Of a stretch of 64,000 bases of DNA, positions 1-8,975 are shown in pieces. The position numbers were made by a program, and so were the translations under genes. Source of the DNA: Fulvivirga marina (lineage in GTDB: Bacteria > Bacteroidota > Bacteroidia > Cytophagales > Cyclobacteriaceae); the NCBI RefSeq assembly GCF_016775155.1, contig NZ_JAEUGD010000042.1, positions 372,001-436,000 of the forward strand. Direction: 5' to 3'. Below the pieces are notes generated by a model. That model had not been told where the DNA came from. It saw nothing but the letters and a program-made list of their open reading frames with translations, and did no database searches. Every line of letters starts with the position of its first letter. Position 1 is the first letter of the stretch.

Positions 1-442
1 TAGTAAGCTCTTTTTCAGTCCATTTCTTGCCCTGAACAATGTAAAACTGACTGCCGCTTGATTTTTTCTCAGGGTTGTTAGTTCTGGCGGCCGATAAGGC
101 TCCTTTGGCATGGTAGAAGTCTTTGTCGAATTCGGCTGGAATTTGGTATCCGGGGCCTCCTGAACCAAGCGGCCTGCCAGGTTTTGCATTTTTAGAATCA
201 GGATCTCCGGTCTGGATCATGAAATCTTCAATTACTCTATGGAACAACAAGCTGTCATAAAAACCCTCTTTAGCCAGTTTAACGAAGTTTTCTTTATGCT
301 GGGGAGTCTCATCATAAAGAATGGCGTGCATATCGCCGTATTCAGTTTTAATGGTTATCAGGTAATCTTTTTCTGAAGCGCAGGCACTAAAAAGCATTGT
401 ACCAGCCAGCAACAGCATCAATAAGAAGTTACTTGCTCTCAT
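1..442 (-). CDS. Cyclophilin-type peptidyl-prolyl isomerase, lipoprotein (3' end outside window)
   Basis: I translated this partial gene by hand; it runs off the left edge. The product starts MRASNFLLML and has a lipobox ending at Cys21 (LFSAC), so it should be a lipid-anchored periplasmic or outer-membrane protein. The body carries cyclophilin hallmarks: FVKLAKEGFYDSLLFHRVI, then the FMIQTGDP motif, a GGPGY turn, and SGSQFYIVQG near the visible end. Cyclophilins catalyse cis-trans isomerisation of prolyl bonds and assist folding of exported proteins. The start overlaps the 3' end of hemC by 14 nt, so it is the last visible gene of the GlmU-like/holB/hemC operon. Confidence 0.93.
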   Translation of the reverse strand, partial: MRASNFLLMLLLAGTMLFSACASEKDYLITIKTEYGDMHAILYDETPQHKENFVKLAKEGFYDSLLFHRVIEDFMIQTGDPDSKNAKPGRPLGSGGPGYQIPAEFDKDFYHAKGALSAARTNNPEKKSSGSQFYIVQGKKWTEKELT

Positions 443-1379
443 GAGTTTGTTTTTGATTTAACTTTTCTTTTATATCTTCTAAAATTTTATCTCCACCTGC
501 TTTTAGCACTTCTTCGGCCAGTTCCCGACCAATGGATTCAGCGTTTTCTGCAGACCCCATAATTCTTTTTCTTATGATTTTTGTTCCTTCCAGATCAACT
601 ATCCCACCTTTTATAGTGAGTGTATCTTCCTGAAGATCTGCAAGTCCAAAAACAGGTATGCTACATCCTCCCTGAAGTGTTTTCAGGAAGCCTCTCTCAC
701 AACGCAACCTTTTTTCGGTATTTTCATGGTTTACATATTTGCGTATAGCCTGCCTTTTCTCTTCGTGTAGTGAGGTGTAACATTCTACCGCTACGCTTCC
801 CTGCCCTACAGGGGGGATAAATTTATCCAGTGGCAGTTTTGAGATTATCATGTCATCGTAGTCCATGCGGTGTACACCCGCGTAGGCCAGAAGTAGGGCA
901 TCACATACACCATCTTTCATTTTGGCGATACGCGTCTGTAGATTGCCTCGAACGGAAACCGTCTTCACATGAGGATAAAAATGTTTTAAAAGGGCTACCC
1001 TGCGAGTAGAAGAGGTGCCCACCACAATGTCCTCTTTGTCTAGAGAAAGGCACATATCCATACCCACCAAAACATCATTTACTACTTCTCGTTCTGTAAA
1101 AGCAATCAGCTCAAAGCCTTGGGGCAATTCTGATTGCATATCTTTAGCGCTATGCACGGCAATGTCAATGTTACCAAGTTGAAGTTGTTCTTCTATCTCC
1201 TCGGTAAATACCCCTTTACTTCCTATCTTGGAAATTGAAACATCTAATATTTTATCACCTTTTGTATCAATGGTGATTATTTCAGATTCAATTCCTCCTT
1301 GCTTTAGCAAAGCTGCCACGTGATCGGCTTGCCAAAGGGCCAGTTTGCTTCCTCGCGTCCCTATTCTGATTTTTTCCAT
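429..1379 (-). CDS. hemC: Porphobilinogen deaminase (hydroxymethylbilane synthase)
   Basis: HemC polymerises four porphobilinogen molecules into hydroxymethylbilane, the linear tetrapyrrole precursor of heme, in the cytoplasm. The 316-residue length is normal. The N-terminus has GTRGSKLALWQ; HSAKD holds the catalytic Asp80; GTSSTRR and RGNLQTR supply the Arg residues that bind substrate carboxylates; GGCSIPV holds Cys239, expected to carry the dipyrromethane cofactor. The usual HSxKDxP proline is not kept (HSAKDMQ). The gene starts 1 nt after holB and overlaps the cyclophilin gene, so it is probably cotranscribed with DNA replication and cell-wall functions rather than with other hem genes. 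Confidence 0.97.
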   Translation of the reverse strand: MEKIRIGTRGSKLALWQADHVAALLKQGGIESEIITIDTKGDKILDVSISKIGSKGVFTEEIEEQLQLGNIDIAVHSAKDMQSELPQGFELIAFTEREVVNDVLVGMDMCLSLDKEDIVVGTSSTRRVALLKHFYPHVKTVSVRGNLQTRIAKMKDGVCDALLLAYAGVHRMDYDDMIISKLPLDKFIPPVGQGSVAVECYTSLHEEKRQAIRKYVNHENTEKRLRCERGFLKTLQGGCSIPVFGLADLQEDTLTIKGGIVDLEGTKIIRKRIMGSAENAESIGRELAEEVLKAGGDKILEDIKEKLNQKQTHESK

Positions 1380-1380
1380 A

Positions 1381-2499
1381 TTATTTGATTATTCTGGCGA
1401 TATGTAATGAAAGATCTAAAAACACCATTTTTGGGCTTGCATTTCGCTCTAAATGATAATGTGCTTCATTAATTAATGAAGAAATTCTGCTCACCTTGTC
1501 TCCATCCATGACCTTACTGAAATTTTCGATAAAGCTATCGATTTTACCACTGACTCTTTTAAGTTGTGGTGCGGCCTGGTAAACCAGTGATTCGCGCAAC
1601 ATGTTCAGGGCGTACACAAACAAACTCTTTTGAGCCACTTTGTTCATGCTGTGGAACTGGTCACTGCGGTTGACAAGCTGAGTGTAGTCTTTTTTGAAGC
1701 AGTCTCGCATCCAGTCGGTAAATAACTGGTGACTGTTATCTTCAAGGTTGCTAATTAGTTTAATGGCCTGGTTAAGGTCTCCGTCGGCTAAATGGGCAAG
1801 TTCTGCTGCCTTTTGCGAATCAACATTATACTGCTCTACAAGCGTAGCGGCTACATTTTCGTCAGTATATTTGGGTATTGTAACAATCTGAGTCCGTGAA
1901 AGGATTGTAGTTAATAGCTTTTCAGCATCATTGGAAACTAGTAGGAAAATAGTTTGCTCTGGTGGTTCCTCTAGTATTTTTAATATGCCATTGGCTGCAG
2001 AGGGGTGCATATACTCTGGTAGCCAGATGATCATAATCTTATAGTCACCTTCAAAAGCCTTTAGAGATAGATTTTTAACGATCTGACGGCTTTCTTCCTT
2101 TGAAATATTAACTTGTTTGTCTTCACCTCCAAATACACTTGTCCAGTTGTCAAGGTTTCCAAAAGGTGATTCTGTAAGGAATGTTCTCCACTCTTTCAGG
2201 AAGCTCGTGCTTACGACATCTTTCCCAGTAATATTTTTTGTTGCACTCACAGGCATAACAAAATGCATGTCCGGATGAATGAATTTAGTATTTTTAGAAC
2301 AGGAAGGACACTTTCCGCATGAGTCGGTTTCGCTTTTGTTGGTACAATTGAGGTAGGCGGCAAAGGCCAGAGCCATAGGTAGGTTAGGGCTACCCGGTTT
2401 GCCTAAAAACAACTGTGCATGAGCAACCTGTCCATGGTTTACAGCATTGATTAGCCTTTCTTTAACATCTTCCTGCCCCTTGATATTGGCAAATTGCAT
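1381..2499 (-). CDS. holB: DNA polymerase III clamp-loader subunit, delta-prime type
   Basis: This 372-residue protein belongs to the clamp-loader AAA+ family that loads the sliding beta clamp on DNA. It has a degenerate P-loop region (LGKPGSPNLPMA, without GKT), a four-Cys zinc module (CTNKSETDSCGKCPSC, about residues 52-67), the LEEPP segment and the sensor-1 ILSRTQ region corresponding to the SRC motif. Loss of the ATP-binding lysine fits delta-prime, which is a non-hydrolysing stator, rather than the tau/gamma subunit. It lies 5 nt after the GlmU-like gene and 1 nt before hemC. Annotation pipelines often call this Bacteroidota protein subunit delta; I prefer delta-prime because of the zinc module. 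Confidence 0.9.
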   Translation of the reverse strand: MQFANIKGQEDVKERLINAVNHGQVAHAQLFLGKPGSPNLPMALAFAAYLNCTNKSETDSCGKCPSCSKNTKFIHPDMHFVMPVSATKNITGKDVVSTSFLKEWRTFLTESPFGNLDNWTSVFGGEDKQVNISKEESRQIVKNLSLKAFEGDYKIMIIWLPEYMHPSAANGILKILEEPPEQTIFLLVSNDAEKLLTTILSRTQIVTIPKYTDENVAATLVEQYNVDSQKAAELAHLADGDLNQAIKLISNLEDNSHQLFTDWMRDCFKKDYTQLVNRSDQFHSMNKVAQKSLFVYALNMLRESLVYQAAPQLKRVSGKIDSFIENFSKVMDGDKVSRISSLINEAHYHLERNASPKMVFLDLSLHIARIIK

Positions 2500-2504
2500 A
2501 AGCT

Positions 2505-3692
2505 TTATTTTTTCTCCCAGTACCTGAATTCGGCGGTTATATCAAAAACATTTTTTATAATATCCTGTTCGGAGCTATCATATATCATACCACGTCGTTG
2601 CATGACCACATCTATAACTTCATTAACCCTATCAAGTTTGTAGGTAGTAAAGCCATTGGCACCACCCCATGAAAAAGATGGAATGAAGTTTCTTGGGAAG
2701 CCTGAGCCAAATATGTTGGAAGATACCCCTACCACGGTTCCGGTATTGAACATAGTATTGATACCACATTTCGAATGGTCTCCCATAATCAGTCCACAAA
2801 ACATTTGGTCTGTATTTTTAAACCCACGTTTTTGGTAATCCCAAATTTTAACATCAGCATAGTTATTTTTGAGGTTAGAGGTGTTGGTATCAGCTCCTAA
2901 ATTACACCACTCTCCGATAACGGAGTTGCCTAAAAAACCATCATGGCTTTTGTTACTGTAGCCAAACATTACTGAGTTACTCACTTCACCACCAACCTTG
3001 CAGTATGGTCCTATTGTGGAGTCTCCACGCATTTTAGCTCCCATGCCTATCTGGGCGCCTTCACATAACGCTAAAGAACCTTTGATAATGGCGCCTTCGT
3101 TAACTGATGCATTTTTACCTATATAAACAGGGCCGGTTTCTGCGTTGATAATTGCAGCTCTTATACTGGCTCCCTCTTCCACAAAAAGGTTTTCTTCTCC
3201 ATAAACTACAGTGTGAGGATCTATAATATCCTCAGAGATGCGATCGTGTGTGAGTAGGTCAAAATCAAGCCTGAGTTGGGCGGCATTTTCATTGAATATT
3301 TTCCAGGGCTGGTCAATAATTACAGCCTCACCAGCGAATTGCTGTTGCTTTAATGTTTTTAGATGGTCATATTTATTTGAGCTGGTGTGTGCCGCCAGTA
3401 TAGTCCCATCTTGTGCTAATGCTGTTTCAGCAGGCAGAGATCCTATTGCCTGTATTAACCCCTGGTTGGGACAAAGTGCTCCATTTATCCATATTTGGTT
3501 ACTGCCGCTCAGGAAAGGATATTTTTCCGTAAGGTAGTCAGTAGTGTGAAAGGAAATATTACCTTCTAGCCTCTTATCCCACTTGTCAGAAATGGTGAGT
3601 ATTCCCACGCGAATTTCTGCTACCGGTCTGGTAAACGTTAGCGGTAAGAGAGATTGTCTGATGAAAGGGTCATCGAAGAGAATAATATTCAT
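2505..3692 (-). CDS. GlmU-like sugar nucleotidyltransferase/acetyltransferase (Bacteroidota type)
   Basis: The N-terminus (MNIILFDDPFIRQSLLPLTF followed by TRPVAEIRVGIL) is characteristic of a Bacteroidota family annotated as UDP-GlcNAc diphosphorylase/glucosamine-1-phosphate N-acetyltransferase. The C-terminal half, about residues 150-370, has hexapeptide-repeat character (IGKNASVNEGAIIKGS, CEGAQIGMGAKM), which folds as a left-handed beta helix. The probable role is synthesis of UDP-GlcNAc for peptidoglycan and lipid A, but the pyrophosphorylase consensus of enterobacterial GlmU (LAAGxGTRM) is absent, so activity is by family analogy. It is the first gene of the four-gene operon with holB, hemC and the cyclophilin lipoprotein. 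Confidence 0.8.
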   Translation of the reverse strand: MNIILFDDPFIRQSLLPLTFTRPVAEIRVGILTISDKWDKRLEGNISFHTTDYLTEKYPFLSGSNQIWINGALCPNQGLIQAIGSLPAETALAQDGTILAAHTSSNKYDHLKTLKQQQFAGEAVIIDQPWKIFNENAAQLRLDFDLLTHDRISEDIIDPHTVVYGEENLFVEEGASIRAAIINAETGPVYIGKNASVNEGAIIKGSLALCEGAQIGMGAKMRGDSTIGPYCKVGGEVSNSVMFGYSNKSHDGFLGNSVIGEWCNLGADTNTSNLKNNYADVKIWDYQKRGFKNTDQMFCGLIMGDHSKCGINTMFNTGTVVGVSSNIFGSGFPRNFIPSFSWGGANGFTTYKLDRVNEVIDVVMQRRGMIYDSSEQDIIKNVFDITAEFRYWEKK

Positions 3693-3821
3693 GTATTTCA
3701 GTTTACCGTCAATGGGGTCTTGCGCAGCAACATGCTACAAAAACATATCCCGGCCTTTATTGGTCTTGTAGCTCATTTGAGCAGGGATGGGTTTGCTGTT
3801 TTGTTGCTTCACAGTACAAAA

Positions 3822-3862
3822 ATAAAAAAGTCTTCAAGATAAGTTTATCCTGAAGACTTTTA
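3822..3862 (-). terminator. Intrinsic terminator downstream of L31
   Basis: On the minus strand the arms AAGTCTTCA and TGAAGACTT close a hairpin, with extra pairing of GATA and TTATC inside, followed by a T-rich run. It sits just after the L31 stop codon and separates that gene from the GlmU-like operon. Confidence 0.8.
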
Positions 3863-3883
3863 ATTCAATGTTCTATAATAGAA

Positions 3884-4129
3884 TTACTTCTTCCTGTATT
3901 TTCTGTTAAATTTCTCAACTCTACCGGCAGTATCCACAAATAGTTTTTTACCAGTATAGAATGGATGAGAAGCAGAACTAACTTCAACTTTTATCAAAGG
4001 GTATTCGTTACCGTCTTCCCATTTGATAGTTTCTCCAGTAGTCATTGTAGACTTCGTCATGAATTTGTATTCACTTGAAGTGTCGTAGAAAACTACGTCT
4101 CTGTATTCCGGATGTATGTCTTTTTTCAT
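3884..4129 (-). CDS. rpmE2: 50S ribosomal protein L31, type B
   Basis: The 81-residue basic protein begins [16 protein letters not shown] and ends with a Lys/Arg-rich tail, matching the type B L31 family of the large ribosomal subunit. It has the conserved [10 protein letters not shown] segment. None of the four zinc-binding cysteines of the zinc-containing L31 form is present, so this is the zinc-independent (C-minus) paralogue. In several bacteria that form is favoured under zinc limitation, but no Zur-type site was recognised here. It is monocistronic, with its own promoter upstream and a terminator downstream. Confidence 0.96.
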   Translation of the reverse strand: MKKDIHPEYRDVVFYDTSSEYKFMTKSTMTTGETIKWEDGNEYPLIKVEVSSASHPFYTGKKLFVDTAGRVEKFNRKYRKK

Positions 4130-4172
4130 TTTATATAAATACCTTTTCTGTTCAATCTTCCCAAAGAGGGCA

Positions 4173-4203
4173 CAAAATTACCTATTTAAAGTTTAAGTGC
4201 AAA
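4173..4203 (-). promoter_or_regulatory. Bacteroidota-type promoter of rpmE2
   Basis: Read on the minus strand, TTTG is followed 19 nt later by TAATTTTG. This matches the Bacteroidota primary sigma consensus (TTTG, 19-21 nt spacer, TAnnTTTG) almost exactly. The element ends about 44 nt upstream of the L31 start codon. Confidence 0.75.
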
Positions 4204-4384
4204 ACTTTTCAAAACTTTATTCTGTAAAGATAAACACTATTTTTCCTTATTTTGCAGGATATTCAAATTTCTTAAGTGATCTGGAGGAATATTGCTGCTA
4301 TATGAAATGTGCAAGTTGCCAGTATAATCTGGTGAAGCTTGCTTTGGTCTTTCCGAATTACACTTGAAAGTTAATACATATTAT

Positions 4385-6070
4385 ATGAAACGTCTCCTTT
4401 TAGTTTTTTTATTTATGGGTCCAGGGATGCTGCTAGCGCAAAGCACTAATGCACCTCTGAACAGTGATTATTATCATTTAATAGATAGGTATGAAATTCA
4501 AAGGGGTAAGATATACCCTGATTTTTTTAGTGCCTGGAAGCCTTATCAGAGAAAGTATATTGCTGAGTTTGTCGATAGCCTTAAGCATAGCGATGTGCAA
4601 TGGTCGGCAACTGACAGGTTTAATATTGAATACTTGAGTAATGATAACTGGGAATGGGCGGATAGTTCCGGCAATACAAGTCGCAAGCCTTTTCTAAAAC
4701 GCTTTTATAGGCTGAAGTCTGATCTTTATCACGTAAATACAAAGGATTTTGACTTACACATTAACCCTGTACTATACTTTGGGGGAGGTAGAGAAACGGA
4801 GAGTGAGGAGAAAACTTTTATTAACACCCGGGGAGTGGAAGTAAGAGGAATGATAGATCGGAAGTTAGGATTTTATTCATTTATAGGAGAAAATCAAGCC
4901 ATATTCCCACAATATACGAGAACTTATATTTTTTCAGGCAATAATGTGGTGCCACATGAAGGGTTCTGGAAAAAATTTAAAGATAATGGTGTCGATTATT
5001 TCACTGCCAGAGGTTATATCAGTTTTGCAGCTACCAGGCATATAAATTTACAATTTGGTCACGACAGGTTTAAAGTTGGGAATGGATACAGGTCAATGAT
5101 ACTCTCTGATTATGCTCCTGCGTATCTTTTCCTGAAAATGCAAACTCAAGTATGGAAAATAAACTATACCAACTTGTTTACGGAAATGACAGCTGACGTC
5201 CTTACATCAGGCAAATCTCTGGTAGGTAATGGCAGATACCCTAAAAAATATATGGCACTGCATCACCTGGGTATAAACATTGGTAAAAAACTAAATGTGG
5301 GTGTATTTGAATCCGTGATTTATAGTAATGCAGATTCATTGAGCGATGGACATATAGAACTGAAGTATCTTAATCCTATCATTTTTTACCGGGCAGTTGA
5401 ACAACAGAATGGAAGTTCGGATAATGTGCTTTTGGGTATGGACTTTAAATGGTTGGCTGCAAAAAAAGTTTCATTCTACGGGCAGTTGGTTCTGGATGAA
5501 TTCCTGCTTGAAAATCTTAAGGAAGGAGATGGCTGGTGGGCGAATAAGTATTCGGTTCAATTGGGTGGTGAATATATTGATGCTTTTGGTCTTAATAATC
5601 TTGATTTGCAGTTGGAAGGTAACCTTTCAAGGCCTTACACCTATTCCCATGGAGATATTTACAATAATTACTCTCATTACAGACAGCCTTTGGCGCATCC
5701 TCTAGGGGCGAACTTTACAGAGGTTGTAGCACTGGCAAGGTACCAGCCTCTGGGAAGGTTAACACTGACAGGGAAGTTGATCTTTGCTAATTATGGATCT
5801 GATACTACTGGTGTTAATTATGGAGGCAATATATTAAAAAGCAATACTACCCGGGAAATGGATCGTGGTAATGAAATTGGTCAGGGAATAGGTAATGATC
5901 TTTTCTTTGCTGACTTTACAGCTTCCTATCAATGGAAACATAACTTTTTTATTGACTTAAAGCACCTTTTTAGAAAGGTGGATAGTGACTTACCTGCACT
6001 GAATCAAAAGACTAACTACACCTCAGTTGCACTGAGGTGGAATATTCCCCAACGTTTAAACGAGTTTTAG
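4385..6070 (+). CDS. Wzi-like capsule assembly outer-membrane protein
   Basis: I place the start at the ATG at 4385, which gives MKRLLLVFLFMGPGMLLAQ, a clear signal peptide cleaved after LLAQ; an upstream in-frame TTG at 4364 would add seven residues before it. The mature protein of about 540 residues is rich in alternating aromatic strands (YFGGG, GFYSFIGENQAIFP) typical of an outer-membrane beta barrel. The GHDRFKVGNGYRSMILSDYA segment is characteristic of the Bacteroidota capsule assembly Wzi family. Wzi helps attach capsule at the cell surface in enterics; here the ligand is unknown. It lies 72 nt upstream of an MsbA-like exporter and close to gmhA, which fits a surface-glycan neighbourhood. 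Confidence 0.82.
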   Translation: MKRLLLVFLFMGPGMLLAQSTNAPLNSDYYHLIDRYEIQRGKIYPDFFSAWKPYQRKYIAEFVDSLKHSDVQWSATDRFNIEYLSNDNWEWADSSGNTSRKPFLKRFYRLKSDLYHVNTKDFDLHINPVLYFGGGRETESEEKTFINTRGVEVRGMIDRKLGFYSFIGENQAIFPQYTRTYIFSGNNVVPHEGFWKKFKDNGVDYFTARGYISFAATRHINLQFGHDRFKVGNGYRSMILSDYAPAYLFLKMQTQVWKINYTNLFTEMTADVLTSGKSLVGNGRYPKKYMALHHLGINIGKKLNVGVFESVIYSNADSLSDGHIELKYLNPIIFYRAVEQQNGSSDNVLLGMDFKWLAAKKVSFYGQLVLDEFLLENLKEGDGWWANKYSVQLGGEYIDAFGLNNLDLQLEGNLSRPYTYSHGDIYNNYSHYRQPLAHPLGANFTEVVALARYQPLGRLTLTGKLIFANYGSDTTGVNYGGNILKSNTTREMDRGNEIGQGIGNDLFFADFTASYQWKHNFFIDLKHLFRKVDSDLPALNQKTNYTSVALRWNIPQRLNEF

Positions 6071-6142
6071 GAGTAAAGACCTAAATTGCAAAATCTTTTG
6101 ATGAAGGAAGGATCGATGGGTCTTCGGAATGAAAAATAATTG

Positions 6143-7966
6143 ATGAAAACATTTTTTAGAGTATTTAGATACGGACGCAATCTGGCGGCATTCCTGCCGC
6201 AATATGCAACCTATATTTTATTGGCGGTTGTTTTTAGTGCAATCAATTTCACTTTGCTCATACCATTGTTGAGCGTTTTATTCGGAACTGAAGGAGCTAA
6301 GGAAGTTTCTGATCCGGGAAAGCTTGAGCTGAGTACTGATTATGTGGTTGATTACTTTTACTACACCTTCGGTAGTATTATTGAACAACACGGTAAACAG
6401 GAGGCACTCTTGTTTGTGTGTATTATAGTTATCGTTTCAGTATTTATTACCAATATTTTTAGATATCTGGCTACTATTATTGTAACTAAAATCAGACTTG
6501 ATGTCGTGAAGTATCTTAGGATGGACATCTATAATAGGGTGGCATCTATGCATTTGGGGTATTTTACCAATGAGAGAAAAGGTGATTTGATGTCACGGAT
6601 TACGAATGATGTTCAGGAAGTTGAGGCTTCTATTCTAAGTAGCCCAAAAGCCCTGTTTAGAGAGCCGGTTACTATTATTATTTATTTTATTTTCTTGTTT
6701 ACCATTTCGGCCAAGTTAACCATTTTTACCATACTTGTGTTACCTGTTACGGGTGGAGCATTGGCAGAAATCGTAAGACGGCTTAAAAAAAGAGCAGTTC
6801 AAAGCCAGGAGTCTCTTGGGCGTATAGTTAATATTCTTGACGAAACATTGGGGGGTATGCGTATTGTGAAGGCTTTCAATGCCAGAAAATATGTAACAGA
6901 TAAAATTGACAAGGAAACAGATTATTATCGGAGCGTGAATCTGTCGTATTCTTACAAAAGGGAGCTGGGGTCTCCGGTTTCTGAATTTCTAGGCGTAGGC
7001 ATTGTTTGTATAATTATTTATTATGGCGGATCACTGGTGCTTTCAGCTGATGGAAGCCTTGACGGCCCTCAGTTTATAGCCTATCTGGCTATTTTCTCTC
7101 AGATCATATCTCCTGGTAAGGCATTTGCGGCAGGTATATCAGGGTTGCATAAAGGTATTGCATCGGCAGAGCGAATCTTTAAAGTAGTTGACTCTACCCC
7201 GGCGATTGTCAATAAACCGGATGCTGTTGAGATCAAAGAGTTTACAAAGAATATCATTTTTGATCATGTTAGTTTTGCTTATGACAAGGAAAAGGTGTTA
7301 AAGGATATCTCTTTTACTGTGGAGAAGGGCAAAACTATAGCACTGGTGGGACCTTCGGGTGGTGGTAAGTCTACCCTTGCGGATCTTATTCCAAGATTTT
7401 ATGATCCTACTGAAGGAGCTGTTAAGATTGATGGTACTGATGTAAAAGATTATGATGTAGAGTCTGTTCGTAAATTAATGGGTATAGTAGCGCAGGAATC
7501 CATACTTTTTAATGATACTATTTTCAATAACATTGCTTTTGGTATTGAAAATGCAGACCGTGAGAAGGTTATTAATGCTGCTAAAATTGCTAATGCGCAC
7601 AGTTTCATCGTGGAGATGGAAAACGGGTATGACACCAATATAGGTGACAGGGGTATGAAACTTTCCGGTGGTCAAAGGCAGCGGATAAGCATTGCCAGAG
7701 CTGTAATGAAGAACCCTCCTGTACTGATTCTTGATGAAGCAACTTCTGCTCTGGATTCTGAGTCGGAGAAGCTGGTGCAGGAAGCGCTGTCGAACCTGAT
7801 GAAGAACAGGACATCGATAGTTATTGCACACCGGTTGAGTACAATACAACACGCGGACGAAATACTTGTTATACAAGGAGGAGAAGTGGTTGAGAGAGGT
7901 ACGCATAATGAATTAGTGAACCGCGACGGGTTGTACAAAAAATTAAATGTGATGCAGAATACTTAA
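6143..7966 (+). CDS. ABC exporter, MsbA-like half-transporter
   Basis: The protein has an N-terminal transmembrane domain of about six helices (residues about 15-340) fused to one ABC ATPase domain. Walker A GPSGGGKST begins near residue 403, the signature LSGGQRQR near 507, Walker B VLILDEAT near 527 with Asp531/Glu532, and the switch His is near 563. This layout fits MsbA-type exporters that flip lipid A core across the inner membrane as homodimers. The ATG at 6143 is preferred to the TTG just before it. The neighbouring Wzi-like gene and gmhA support a lipid or glycan export role, but a drug exporter cannot be excluded from sequence alone. Confidence 0.9.
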   Translation: MKTFFRVFRYGRNLAAFLPQYATYILLAVVFSAINFTLLIPLLSVLFGTEGAKEVSDPGKLELSTDYVVDYFYYTFGSIIEQHGKQEALLFVCIIVIVSVFITNIFRYLATIIVTKIRLDVVKYLRMDIYNRVASMHLGYFTNERKGDLMSRITNDVQEVEASILSSPKALFREPVTIIIYFIFLFTISAKLTIFTILVLPVTGGALAEIVRRLKKRAVQSQESLGRIVNILDETLGGMRIVKAFNARKYVTDKIDKETDYYRSVNLSYSYKRELGSPVSEFLGVGIVCIIIYYGGSLVLSADGSLDGPQFIAYLAIFSQIISPGKAFAAGISGLHKGIASAERIFKVVDSTPAIVNKPDAVEIKEFTKNIIFDHVSFAYDKEKVLKDISFTVEKGKTIALVGPSGGGKSTLADLIPRFYDPTEGAVKIDGTDVKDYDVESVRKLMGIVAQESILFNDTIFNNIAFGIENADREKVINAAKIANAHSFIVEMENGYDTNIGDRGMKLSGGQRQRISIARAVMKNPPVLILDEATSALDSESEKLVQEALSNLMKNRTSIVIAHRLSTIQHADEILVIQGGEVVERGTHNELVNRDGLYKKLNVMQNT

Positions 7967-8041
7967 TAAATTTTCTTTACTTTTAATTGTAATGAGTTTA
8001 TCGTTCATGCTATATTGCCAGTTGTCTAAACGAAGAGTTTT

Positions 8042-8389
8042 ATGAGAAAACCAAGGTCAATTTTTTATATAATTTATTTCCTATTTCATATCGGCCTTTT
8101 ATTGGTGTCTATTTATGTGAATTACAAATCGGAAGACTTTGAGTTTCTTTTAAAGCTTCGTGAGAGAATGGACCTTATGATCTATGTTACCATATCCGGT
8201 CTTATTCTATTTTTTATAGATATCGTTTTGATTTCGATGGAAGCAAGAACTCAAAAAAAGGCCAAAGAGAAATTGGAACATGAAGTTAATTCGCTAAAAG
8301 CCAAAATGTTTGACTTGCAGGAGGCTACCAGGTCAGCTTCTTCTCATACCGAAATGGAGCAGAAAGAACAGAAAGAAGACCAGGAATAA
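8042..8389 (+). CDS. Small two-helix membrane protein with coiled-coil tail
   Basis: I do not recognise a named family. The 115-residue product has two predicted membrane helices (IFYIIYFLFHIGLLLVSIYV, about residues 6-26, and MIYVTISGLILFFIDIVLI, about 45-64). They are followed by a highly charged heptad-like region (KAKEKLEHEVNSLKAKMFDL) and an EQKEQKEDQE tail. It could be an accessory or scaffold protein at the inner membrane. It lies 75 nt after the exporter and only 6 nt before gmhA, so it is probably translated in the same operon. Confidence 0.75.
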   Translation: MRKPRSIFYIIYFLFHIGLLLVSIYVNYKSEDFEFLLKLRERMDLMIYVTISGLILFFIDIVLISMEARTQKKAKEKLEHEVNSLKAKMFDLQEATRSASSHTEMEQKEQKEDQE

Positions 8390-8395
8390 GACAGT

Positions 8396-8974
8396 ATGGA
8401 TAATAACCAATTAATAAAACAGGAGCTGCTTCAGGCTTCTGACGTGCTTGATAAATTTTTAACAGACCCCAATAGTTTTAAGCAAATCAACGCAGCGGTT
8501 GACCTTCTGGTTGCTGCCTTTAGAAATGGAGGTAAAGTTATATCGTGCGGCAATGGAGGTTCGCACTGTGACGCCATGCACTTTGCTGAGGAGCTTACAG
8601 GAAGGTTCAGAGATGAACGTGCCCCACTTCCTGCCGTAGCGATATCAGATCCGAGTTACATGTCATGCGTTGGTAACGATTATGGCTATGAAAGGGTTTT
8701 TTCCCGGTTTACGGAAGCATTTGCCGGGGAGAATGATGTGCTATTGGGAATAAGTACTAGTGGAAAATCTAAAAATGTAATAGAAGCTGCAAAGGCAGCT
8801 AGAAAAAAGGGTGCTAAAGTAGTAACCCTTACTGGAAATGGAGGAGGAGAGCTTGCTGAGCTATCCGATGTAGAAATCCGAGTGCCCTATTTTGGTTATG
8901 CAGACCGTATCCAGGAAATTCATATCAAAGTCATACACATAATAATTTTATTGATCGAAAAATCTTTATCATAG
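8396..8974 (+). CDS. gmhA: D-sedoheptulose-7-phosphate isomerase
   Basis: GmhA converts sedoheptulose 7-phosphate to D-glycero-D-manno-heptose 7-phosphate, the first step of ADP-heptose synthesis for lipopolysaccharide core. The 192-residue SIS-domain protein has [20 protein letters not shown] (substrate loop and active-site Glu), [15 protein letters not shown] (phosphate loop) and [15 protein letters not shown], whose His is the expected catalytic base. The sequence is strikingly similar to enterobacterial GmhA as I remember it; no later heptose genes (hldE, gmhB) are next to it. The downstream YifB start lies 1 nt after its stop. Confidence 0.95.
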   Translation: MDNNQLIKQELLQASDVLDKFLTDPNSFKQINAAVDLLVAAFRNGGKVISCGNGGSHCDAMHFAEELTGRFRDERAPLPAVAISDPSYMSCVGNDYGYERVFSRFTEAFAGENDVLLGISTSGKSKNVIEAAKAARKKGAKVVTLTGNGGGELAELSDVEIRVPYFGYADRIQEIHIKVIHIIILLIEKSLS

Positions 8975-8975
8975 A

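Noticed and set aside
7450-7938. Minus-strand ORFs within the ABC exporter gene
   Set aside because: They lie opposite the conserved ATPase coding region and show no family features; they are shadows.
8396-8974. Recent horizontal transfer of gmhA because of strong similarity to enterobacterial GmhA
   Set aside because: GmhA is a highly conserved enzyme and nothing in local base use or neighbours points to transfer.
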